This document shows positions 26,177 to 33,026 of a DNA stretch of 59,272 nucleotides, piece after piece. The DNA is from an uncultured Acidobacteriaceae bacterium (lineage in GTDB: Bacteria > Acidobacteriota > Terriglobia > Terriglobales > Acidobacteriaceae): the NCBI GenBank assembly GCA_903911925.1, contig CAIWFH010000194.1, forward strand, positions 1 to 59,272, read 5' to 3'. Numbering within the stretch: position 1 is the stretch's first letter; each line of letters starts with the position of its first letter. The notes under the pieces are model-generated. The model was not told the origin of the DNA and did not search any database. It was given only the letters and a program-made list of their open reading frames with translations. The position numbers were made by a program, and so were the translations under genes.

Positions 26177-26725
26177 TTATTTCTTTACCCAAACATGGGT
26201 AATTTCTCCAAATACCAGTTTGCGAAAATCGCTTGGTTCTTTGTAAGCTTCGCTAATGTAGTCCTTCGCTTCCTGCGAGAAAAAATCACTGGGATTGGGG
26301 GTAGTGATTTCCGTCAACTCACATTCGATAATTAGTCTGGCTTTTTTAAAAGACATATCTCCTGAGGGTGTCTGCACACTGGTCAATTCAACCTCCTTCA
26401 TCTTCTCGCTATCTCTACCCGATTCATTTCCCAGGAAGAGCGCTTGTCCCCTACATTCATTGGGGAAGTAGGACAGGGTATAGGTTTGCTCCTCTTGAAT
26501 CATTTCGAGCGTATAACGGTCTGCTTTGAGAAGAGACCAAGTGGTTGGCTTCTTGAAAAGAAGCCCAAAACCACCCCCACTGCCTATCATGGAGTTATAG
26601 TGATCTTTCTTGCCGGCAGTGATAACCGCAAAACCCAACGTAAATACGTTGTCGGATATCTCTTCCGGAGAAATTTGCTCAAATAATCGGTCGAATTTCA
26701 TCTCTTTGAAACTTGATTCGCTCAT
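26177..26725 (-). CDS. Flavin reductase-like (FMN-binding split-barrel) protein
   Basis: A 182-aa protein with the layout of the flavin reductase/flavoredoxin family: an early VFTLGFAVITAGKKDHYNSM segment, GGGFGLLFKKPTTWSLLKAD for flavin contact, RYTLEMIQ, YTLSYFPNEC and NESGRDSEKMKEVELT. Such proteins bind FMN and pass electrons from NAD(P)H or other donors. It ends in a family-typical IIECELTEI stretch and a short tail. AAGGA seven bases before the ATG supports the start. The gene is AT-rich compared with all flanking genes, as is the flavodoxin-like gene 175 bases upstream on the same strand, so both may have been acquired together. No signal peptide. Confidence 0.75.
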   Translation of the reverse strand: MSESSFKEMKFDRLFEQISPEEISDNVFTLGFAVITAGKKDHYNSMIGSGGGFGLLFKKPTTWSLLKADRYTLEMIQEEQTYTLSYFPNECRGQALFLGNESGRDSEKMKEVELTSVQTPSGDMSFKKARLIIECELTEITTPNPSDFFSQEAKDYISEAYKEPSDFRKLVFGEITHVWVKK

Positions 26726-26900
26726 CTGAGCATCCTTGTGAGTGGTGTGGGGTTAAGAAACAGGCCGACAGGTACGGCACAGGCAATGACGATAGCGTAG
26801 ATCGAGGCAAATTCATCAAGGGTCCTGGCCGCTATCGTTAGGTGTCAAACGAGGCTGTGGTTCGTCAGGGATCGGTGGCGATCAACCGCGCGGGTTGAAT

Positions 26901-27548
26901 TCATTTCGATTTAGTAAGTCTGACTCCTAAGTCGAATGCTCTTTGCAAATCCTCAGCCGATATCTTTTCGGCTCGATTGGATTTTTCTTCTTTGTCTGGC
27001 ATCAAATAAACGTACTTCGAATAATCGTCAAATAGAACGGTATTTGTTAAAGTTAGTAGTTCGCAACTACCTAATGTGCGGCCCATCATTCCTGCAAAGC
27101 TAGTTAAAGTATCCTTGAACCCTCTTTCGGCATAGATTTCATCGTTGACATTCATTGTTGCAATCAAAGCTAATTTGAAGTTTTTCGGTCTGGGGCCTAT
27201 AGACATGCCACTGTAATCAAGATATTGAAAAAGCAATCTATCAGTAAATGAACGCATTTGCCCTGATAGATTGCCAAAATAGATAGGCGAGCCGAGCACA
27301 AGAACATCTGACTCCTCGATGCGTTCCAGTAGAGGTTTAAGGTCGTCGTTTAACATACAATGTCCGTAAGATTTACGACCTTTGAGTTTGCAAGAACAAC
27401 AACCGATACAGTCCCGATAATTTAGGTCGAAGAGATCTATAAATTCAGTGTCGGCACCCACTGATTTTGCTCCTTCAATGACTTGGTATAACATTTTTGC
27501 GGTATTGCCACGTTTCCTTGCACTACCACACACAGCAATGAGTTTTAT
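26901..27548 (-). CDS. Flavodoxin-fold NAD(P)H:FMN oxidoreductase-like protein, apparent ATA start
   Basis: About 215 aa with a flavodoxin fold. It begins (I/M)KLIAVCGSARKRGNTAKM, the FMN phosphate loop of the NADPH-dependent FMN reductase/iron-sulfur flavoprotein type. A cysteine cluster DCIGCCSCKLKGRKSYGHC follows at about residues 41-59. The segment SDVLVLGSPIYFGNLSGQMR is the second flavin loop. Homologous proteins normally start MKIIAVCGS. The matching codon here is ATA (27548-27546), placed five bases after a strong AAGGAG; the first standard start, GTG at 27533, would cut off the first strand and lacks that site. Either ATA is used, or an ATG has mutated. The gene is AT-rich. It may act with the flavin reductase-like gene downstream and be governed by the divergent TetR gene. 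Confidence 0.75.
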   Translation of the reverse strand: MKLIAVCGSARKRGNTAKMLYQVIEGAKSVGADTEFIDLFDLNYRDCIGCCSCKLKGRKSYGHCMLNDDLKPLLERIEESDVLVLGSPIYFGNLSGQMRSFTDRLLFQYLDYSGMSIGPRPKNFKLALIATMNVNDEIYAERGFKDTLTSFAGMMGRTLGSCELLTLTNTVLFDDYSKYVYLMPDKEEKSNRAEKISAEDLQRAFDLGVRLTKSK

Positions 27549-27666
27549 AAAGTCTCCTTCTTCTTTTTAGAGCCAACTGGAACCGGCTGTCCGATCTGCA
27601 TCGGCGATCGACCTGGCGTGCGACAATCCGTCGGCGGCTCGGTATTGAACGATATAGACACCATAT

Positions 27667-27712
27667 ACCGCTCAGTCGGTTTTTACAATACTAAAAATAC
27701 CGCGCGGTCGGT
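27667..27712. promoter_or_regulatory. Twin TetR-type operators
   Basis: Two 14-bp sites, 27667-27680 and 27699-27712, share ACCG-N6-CGGT and agree at 12 of 14 bases. Their centres are 32 bp apart, close to three helical turns. They lie between the divergent flavodoxin-like and TetR genes, just ahead of the TetR start. Confidence 0.7.
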
Positions 27713-27731
27713 TTGTGTTATGTTGTTGTAC

Positions 27732-28379
27732 ATGAGGGTGCGAAAACCAAGGAAGCCGCAAGAGCGAGCAGCCGTGACGCGAGACCTGCTCATGAGCGCC
27801 GCAGAGCAGGTCTTTGCGCGAGTCGGCTATGAAAAGGCGCAGGTGGAAGAGATTGCAGATGCAGCGGGCTTCAGCAAAGGGGCTTTATACGCTCACTTCA
27901 AGAGCAAAGAAGAGCTATTCCTGGCGTTGTTTGAGGCGAAAACAGCCCGTTCCCTGGCGAAACTTCGCCACGCCCTGGACAGCGCCCCAACGCGCGAAGA
28001 AAAAATCGAGGCCTTCCGGACCTTCTATATTGACTTGTCGAAGGAGAAGGATTGGGCGCTGATCATCCTTGAGGTCAAGCTCTTTGTTCGGCGCCATCCA
28101 GACGTACAAGCGAGATTTCGTCGGATTGATGAGCACGCTGGAGACAACATCGAGGGCACACTGACCCGACTTTTCGGCAACTCTGCTCGTGCAGCGGGAG
28201 AAGCCCTCGGCGGGATTGTCTCTGCGTTGGTGCTCGAATCCGATTTGGAGCCTGACGCCCTTCCTGAGCGAAAAGTGAGAGCTTTGCTTGGCACCATCTT
28301 TGATTCCTTGTTGGGATTAGGCGATCAACCCACTCAAACCAGGAAGCCCCGTGCGCAGAGAGTGCTGAGAACATACTGA
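27732..28379 (+). CDS. TetR/AcrR-family transcriptional regulator
   Basis: About 215 aa. Residues about 12-60 form the TetR helix-turn-helix (RDLLMSAAEQVFARVGYEKA, then VEEIADAAGFSKGALYAHF and KSKEELFLALFE). The rest is a variable helical ligand-binding domain ending in a basic tail. ATG at 27732 fits the usual family N-terminus; ATG at 27720 would add four residues, and neither has a clear ribosome binding site. The twin operators upstream suggest autoregulation and, by position, control of the divergent flavoprotein genes. The ligand is unknown. Confidence 0.9.
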   Translation: MRVRKPRKPQERAAVTRDLLMSAAEQVFARVGYEKAQVEEIADAAGFSKGALYAHFKSKEELFLALFEAKTARSLAKLRHALDSAPTREEKIEAFRTFYIDLSKEKDWALIILEVKLFVRRHPDVQARFRRIDEHAGDNIEGTLTRLFGNSARAAGEALGGIVSALVLESDLEPDALPERKVRALLGTIFDSLLGLGDQPTQTRKPRAQRVLRTY

Positions 28380-28508
28380 TCCTGCCACGCCCAATCCCTA
28401 ACAGCCAGGCCCTCGATCGAACATTCCTCAGATTCCCCTTTCGTGCCGCTCATCGACCAAATAGAATGGTCCCCTCAAGCAATCTTCAATAAAGAACGAG
28501 GGTTTCCT

Positions 28509-29705
28509 ATGAGTGACCTGGTCACCACAGTCGAGCAACAGCAACAACGCAACATCGCCGTCGATGCGTATCGTGGTTTCGTCATGCTGCTGATGATGGG
28601 AGAGGTTCTGCGCTTCTCTGACGTAGCCCGCTCGTTTCCAACAAGTCACATCTGGCAATTCCTGTCGTTCAACCAGTCCCACGTGGAGTGGGCCGGCATG
28701 AGCCTGCACGACAACATCCAGCCCGGCTTCACTTTCCTGGTCGGCGTCGCGCTGCCATACTCGCTGAGAAGCCGCCAGAAGAAAGGCGAGAGCTTCAAGC
28801 ACATGCTGCTGCATACCATCTGGCGCAGTTTCCTGCTGGTGGCGCTGGGCATCTTCCTTCGCTCCATGGCCAGCCCCATGACCAACTACACGTTTGAAGA
28901 TACCCTCACCCAAATCGGTCTCGGTTACACCTTCGCATTCCTGCTGACCTTTGCGAAGCCCAGGTGGCAGTGGATTTCGTGCGGAGCGCTTCTCTTCTTC
29001 TACTGGCTGGCATGGGCAATCTATCCGGCGCCCGGTCCAGGCTTCAACTACGCCGCCGTTGGCGTGCCCGCCGACTGGAATCACCTCTACACCGGCTTCC
29101 TGTCGCACTGGAACAAGAACAGCAATCTCGGCCAGGCATTCGACGTCTGGTTCCTCAATGTGTTGCCGCGACCAGGCCGCTTCCTCTTCAACGGCGGAGG
29201 CTATCTGACGCTGAGCTTCATACCAACACTGGCCACCATGCTGCTCGGCCTTGCCGCCGGCCGCTGGTTTCAGGAGTCTGAACCAAAGATCCCGATGCGC
29301 AAGTTCATGCTGGCCGCCGCCGTCTTGCTGGCTGCCGGTCTGCTGCTTCATTTCACGGGGATTTGCCCCATCGTCAAGCGCATCTGGACCCCCGCATGGA
29401 CCCTCTTCAGCGGCGGCATGTGCTTCGTCTTCCTGGCTTTGTTCTCGTGGATCATCGATATCAGAAAGCACCGCGCCATCGCGTTTCCACTGGTCGTGGT
29501 CGGCATCAACTCCATTGCCGCTTACCTCATTGCGCATCTCTTCGAAGAATTCATTCAGAGCAGCTTCAAAATCCACCTTGGAATGGGTGCCTTGAACATC
29601 TTCGGCGCGGCGGTAGAGCCCACCGTCCTTGGCGCGCTGACGTTATTGACTTACTGGCTGATTCTCTATTGGATGTTCAAGAAGAGGCTGTTCATCCGCA
29701 TTTGA
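28509..29705 (+). CDS. Polytopic acyltransferase-like membrane protein (HGSNAT/DUF5009 type)
   Basis: A 398-aa integral membrane protein with about ten hydrophobic segments. The N-terminus NIAVDAYRGFVMLLMMGEVL matches the D-x-x-RG start of the heparan-alpha-glucosaminide N-acetyltransferase/DUF5009 family, and HDNIQPGFTFLVGVALPYS carries the conserved loop with a candidate catalytic His. The later NSIAAYLIAHL and the C-terminal TM pair fit that family. Homologues are thought to acetylate sugars across the membrane; the substrate here is unknown. GAGGG six bases before ATG 28509 decides the start over an upstream GTG at 28443. Confidence 0.8.
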   Translation: MSDLVTTVEQQQQRNIAVDAYRGFVMLLMMGEVLRFSDVARSFPTSHIWQFLSFNQSHVEWAGMSLHDNIQPGFTFLVGVALPYSLRSRQKKGESFKHMLLHTIWRSFLLVALGIFLRSMASPMTNYTFEDTLTQIGLGYTFAFLLTFAKPRWQWISCGALLFFYWLAWAIYPAPGPGFNYAAVGVPADWNHLYTGFLSHWNKNSNLGQAFDVWFLNVLPRPGRFLFNGGGYLTLSFIPTLATMLLGLAAGRWFQESEPKIPMRKFMLAAAVLLAAGLLLHFTGICPIVKRIWTPAWTLFSGGMCFVFLALFSWIIDIRKHRAIAFPLVVVGINSIAAYLIAHLFEEFIQSSFKIHLGMGALNIFGAAVEPTVLGALTLLTYWLILYWMFKKRLFIRI

Positions 29706-29744
29706 CCGGGGATCAGCTATGGCGGATCAGGGTTCGTGCTATCA

Positions 29745-29774
29745 CAGGTCTCAGAATCGAGACCTGGGGCACCC
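29745..29774 (-). repeat. GTGCCCC-box hairpin repeat, copy F (reverse orientation)
   Basis: CAGGTCTC (29745-29752) pairs with GAGACCTG (29759-29766), and the GGGTGCCCC head is read on the minus strand at 29774-29766. The loop holds GAATCG, the complement of the CGATT(C/T) loop of copies A and E. It lies 40 bases after the acyltransferase stop. Confidence 0.6.
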
Positions 29775-29840
29775 AGCTTCTGTACGGAACAGACATCCCT
29801 AAGACCCGCGCCACTCGCAGAGGGCTGATTCAAGTGGTGA

Positions 29841-30223
29841 TCAGCCCGGATAGAGGACTCCCGTGAATAGCGACCTAAATATGTAAACTGCAAACGCTAT
29901 CGTCCAGGTCAGACAAAGAACCGCATCGATACGTGCTCGATGATCGGCCTTTGCAATTCTTGCGAAATAGAAAGTCGCGGGAAAAGAATCATTGAGGAGA
30001 CAATCAGCCAAGCGAAATCTGGGCGAAAAAAGCCAAGCACGGTGTATGAGCCCAAAAGGCTGTCGATTGTGCCAGCCTTTTGCGCGGTGCCCTCGAATCG
30101 GGGAGAGAATGAGAGAACAAAACGAGTAAAGTTTATTACGATTGCGATTCGGAGCAGCCAAGTCAGCGCCGCACTGACGGGTCCGCGAAAACGCCTTGTG
30201 GCGTCCGTTCTTGAATCGTTCAT
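29841..30223 (-). pseudogene. Small membrane protein broken by a frameshift
   Basis: Two overlapping minus-strand frames join into one sensible protein of about 127 aa if one C is restored in the run at 29979-29981. The first frame gives WLLRIAIVINFTRFVLSF, a loop, then FFRPDFAWLIVSSMILFP. The second continues ATFYFARIAKADHRAR and LCLTWTIAFAVYIFRSLF. The joined product would have four membrane segments. ATG at 30223 follows GGAG by eight bases. I do not recognise the family. Either real decay or a single-base sequence error; a similar loss of a C breaks the permease gene at 49852. Confidence 0.6.
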
Positions 30224-30319
30224 GTGTAACACTCCGACAGGATTGCCGATCAGGTCGAGACTTTAAGTGTTGGCGGGCAGTCCAAGCATTCGGATACGTC
30301 CGAACCCACTAAATTTGGG

Positions 30320-30366
30320 TTTCCCAGGTTTCGATTTTGGACCTGGGAAACTGCGGAATTCGCAGT
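30320..30366 (+). repeat. Hairpin repeat related to the GTGCCCC family, copy E
   Basis: TTTCCCAGGT (30320-30329) pairs perfectly with ACCTGGGAAA (30341-30350) around a loop with TCGATT, nearly as in copy A. A second small stem, ACTGCG/CGCAGT (30350-30366), follows. The GTGCC head is replaced by TTGGGTTT. It lies just beyond the stop of the leftward amidohydrolase gene and may terminate it. Confidence 0.55.
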
Positions 30367-30394
30367 CGCAAAGCACGGATTCGTTCGACCAGGT

Positions 30395-31525
30395 CTACTT
30401 CCCAACGGTTACAACTCCCGGGAACCACTTCACCGCGTTGTCGTGATAGACCTTCGTTAACACCGAACCCGGCAGCGACAGCCCCTGGTACTTCTTTCCC
30501 AGGTACTCCACTGTGTCGCTGGTTGCCAGGAACCGCCAATCGCGCGCGTAAGCCTCCTCCCACTCCTTTGCTTTATCCTGCGCATTCTCGTTGGGAGCGA
30601 ACTCGTTGTCCGTCGCATAGATCAGCTTGTCCTGATATTTCGTCATAAACGCAATGGCGTCGGCATGCGGCAGCATCATCACGTAGGGCATGCGTGCGGC
30701 CATATCCACTGCGAAGTTCGGATACTTGTCCAAGTGCTGGGCAAGTTGGTGAAAATCCGCCTCCATGCTGCCCAGATGCGCTCCCACCACGCGCAGGTCC
30801 GGATTCATCTCCACCACGTGATCGCGTGCCGCGAGGATCTGTTCCTTCGACGCCGGATGCGGTTTGTCGTGCATGTACCACACCGGATTGTGCGTGTAGT
30901 ACCAGTAATCAGGTGACGCCGGGTCAAGCGGCGCCCACGACGAACTTGGGTCAGCGACGTGCGCGACCAGAGTCTTGTTGTGCGCGGCGATGTCTTTATA
31001 GATCGGTGCAAACGCAGGGTTGTCCGGCAGTATGTAATTTCCCTTGGCGTCCTTGATCTCCATGCCGATGTTCTTCCAGATTTTTACCGCGATCGCGCCC
31101 TGGCTGAAGTCCTTGTCCAGTTGCTTATTCGCCGCGGCGGCAAACCCGGGCTCGTTCCATTTGTAGGGGTCGAACGAGGTGCAAAACACCGCGCTGCCAT
31201 CGCTGCCTTTCACAAACTTCCATCCAGCCTCGGCCTCTTGCGACAGATGGTTGTACTTCTGACTCTGGTCGTCGACAACCAGGATGTCGATCATCTTGAC
31301 ATTCAGCTTCTTGAGCATAGCAAAAAAGGCAGGATCGCTCTGGAAGGCGTGAGCGTGCGAGTCAATGGCCTCGAGCGCCACAAACTGCTGCAACTCCTGA
31401 CTCGAGAACGGGCCGCTCACCGCCGCGGCCGCACCGGGTTGCGGCACAACCTGCTCATGCTTGCATCCCGCAACTATCCCCAACAGCACAGCCGTGGAGA
31501 CAACAACTGCTCTCATTGCTTTCAT
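30395..31525 (-). CDS. Amidohydrolase-superfamily lipoprotein
   Basis: About 376 aa. Residues 1-20 are a lipoprotein signal with lipobox GIVAGC (Cys21). The mature part is a TIM-barrel metal-dependent hydrolase of the amidohydrolase-2 type: IDSHAHAF (metal-binding HxH at 57/59), KTLVAHVADPS, LRVVGAHLGSME with a His at the end of a barrel strand, and KLIYATDNEF with the catalytic Asp. Members include decarboxylases and lactonases; the substrate cannot be told. The protein should sit on the periplasmic side of a membrane. ATG at 31525 gives the best lipoprotein signal; an upstream start at 31537 adds four residues. lpxB is divergent, 138 bases away. Confidence 0.85.
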   Translation of the reverse strand: MKAMRAVVVSTAVLLGIVAGCKHEQVVPQPGAAAAVSGPFSSQELQQFVALEAIDSHAHAFQSDPAFFAMLKKLNVKMIDILVVDDQSQKYNHLSQEAEAGWKFVKGSDGSAVFCTSFDPYKWNEPGFAAAANKQLDKDFSQGAIAVKIWKNIGMEIKDAKGNYILPDNPAFAPIYKDIAAHNKTLVAHVADPSSSWAPLDPASPDYWYYTHNPVWYMHDKPHPASKEQILAARDHVVEMNPDLRVVGAHLGSMEADFHQLAQHLDKYPNFAVDMAARMPYVMMLPHADAIAFMTKYQDKLIYATDNEFAPNENAQDKAKEWEEAYARDWRFLATSDTVEYLGKKYQGLSLPGSVLTKVYHDNAVKWFPGVVTVGK

Positions 31526-31663
31526 CGATAGCTCCAATCACCTGCAACTCGCTGCGGAGCAGTATAGCGCCTGCATGCCGCCGCTTGAAATGAGCAATCT
31601 CTCTAAGCCCTGCAAAACCGATATGATGTGGGTGGCGCGCCACGAGGGCGCCAAATAAACGTC

Positions 31664-32995
31664 ATGCCCTTGAACATCCTTATCTCGGCAGGCGAAGCCA
31701 GCGGCGAGCACTATGGCGCCCTGCTGGTTTCCGCGCTCCGTCAGCAGCTTGCAGAGGCCGGCCGCGAAGCCGCGTTCTTCGGCATGGGCGGACAGCGCAT
31801 GGCCGACGCCGGACTCGATGTCGTGGTGCGCTCTGAAGACATGGCGGTCATGGGGCTCACCGAGATCGTCCGTCACTTGCCGCGCATCTATCGCGAGTTT
31901 CGCAAGCTGAAGAAAGCCGGCCGCGACCGCCGCCCCGATGTAGCCGTGCTCATCGACTTCCCTGAGATTCACTTCCGCCTCGCCAAAGAGCTGCACCGTC
32001 TCGGCATCCCGGTCATCTTCTTCGTCAGCCCGCAGCTATGGGCGTGGAAGAAACACCGCATCAAATTGGTCCGCAAGTACGTCACCAAAATGCTCGTGAT
32101 CTTCCCCTTCGAAGAACCTTTCTACCGCGATCAGGGCGTGCTGGCGGAGTTTGTCGGCCACCCGCTGGCTGAGTTGCCCCCGCCCGCCATCGGCCGGGAA
32201 GATTTCGCAAAACAGGCCGCAGAGATCCATCAAGGCCAGTGGAATTACGTCCCTCCAGGAGACCGTCCCCCAGAAGGAAGAGGCTGGGCCAGTGACAAGA
32301 TTTGCTATGAACTGGATGCCAAGAAGGAGTGGATTGCGCTGCTTCCCGGCAGCCGTTATGCCGAGATTTTCAACAATTTCCACACCATGGTCAAAGCCGC
32401 AGCCGAGCTCGGCAACGAGTACGAGTACATCGTTCCCCTGGCTCCAACACTGACCGAACTGCAGATACGCGCGATTCAATATAACCTGGGGGACTACTAC
32501 CTACCGGACCATCCACCACGCATTACATTTGTCCGCGACGCCCGGGCCGCCCTCTTCCACGCCCGGGTCTCCGTAGTCGCCAGCGGCACGGCCACGGTCG
32601 AAGCGGCGCTCATCGGCAATCCCTTCGTCGTGGTCTACCGCGTTTCGCCCATCACCTATGCCATTGCCAGACGACTGGTCTCCGTGCCCCACGTGGCCAT
32701 GGTCAACTTGATTGCCGGCAAGCGCCTGGTCACTGAACTCATTCAGAATGACTTCACCGCATCAAATATTGTGCGGGAGGTTCAACGCTTGCTACCCGAC
32801 GGGGGCCCGCGCCAGTCCATGATGCAGGAGCTTCAACGGATTCACGGGCTGCTGAACACCCTGTCGGCGGTTCCCGGCAAGCCGGGCGGGGCCATTCACC
32901 GGGTCGCGGCCGTCGCACTGCAACTGATTGGCGTCGATTCCCCGGCGCAGCATGAGCAGCCAGTGCAGCTCCAAGAGCATCGAAAGCTGGGCTGA
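31664..32995 (+). CDS. lpxB: Lipid-A-disaccharide synthase LpxB
   Basis: A 443-aa GT19 enzyme at the inner membrane that joins UDP-2,3-diacylglucosamine to lipid X in lipid A synthesis. Signatures seen: NILISAGEASGEHYGALLV at the N-terminus, FGMGGQRMADAGLDV, VLIDFPEIHFRLA, VSPQLWAWKKHRIKLVRKYV, VIFPFEEPFY, FVGHPL, ALLPGSRYAEI and VASGTATVEAALIGNPFVVVYR. About 30 extra residues (EIHQGQWNYVPPGDRPPEGR region, near 190-220) lie between the two Rossmann halves. ATG at 31664 starts the protein at the usual place. It shows the organism has an LPS-type outer membrane. The next gene begins 31 bases on and may be cotranscribed. Confidence 0.95.
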   Translation: MPLNILISAGEASGEHYGALLVSALRQQLAEAGREAAFFGMGGQRMADAGLDVVVRSEDMAVMGLTEIVRHLPRIYREFRKLKKAGRDRRPDVAVLIDFPEIHFRLAKELHRLGIPVIFFVSPQLWAWKKHRIKLVRKYVTKMLVIFPFEEPFYRDQGVLAEFVGHPLAELPPPAIGREDFAKQAAEIHQGQWNYVPPGDRPPEGRGWASDKICYELDAKKEWIALLPGSRYAEIFNNFHTMVKAAAELGNEYEYIVPLAPTLTELQIRAIQYNLGDYYLPDHPPRITFVRDARAALFHARVSVVASGTATVEAALIGNPFVVVYRVSPITYAIARRLVSVPHVAMVNLIAGKRLVTELIQNDFTASNIVREVQRLLPDGGPRQSMMQELQRIHGLLNTLSAVPGKPGGAIHRVAAVALQLIGVDSPAQHEQPVQLQEHRKLG

Positions 32996-33026
32996 GGTTT
33001 CATGGGTGCCCAGACAGAAGGATTTC

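Noticed and set aside
28428..29576. Minus-strand open frame of 382 codons
   Set aside because: Antisense shadow of the acyltransferase-like membrane protein; composition Glu/Gln/Gly-rich with no fold.
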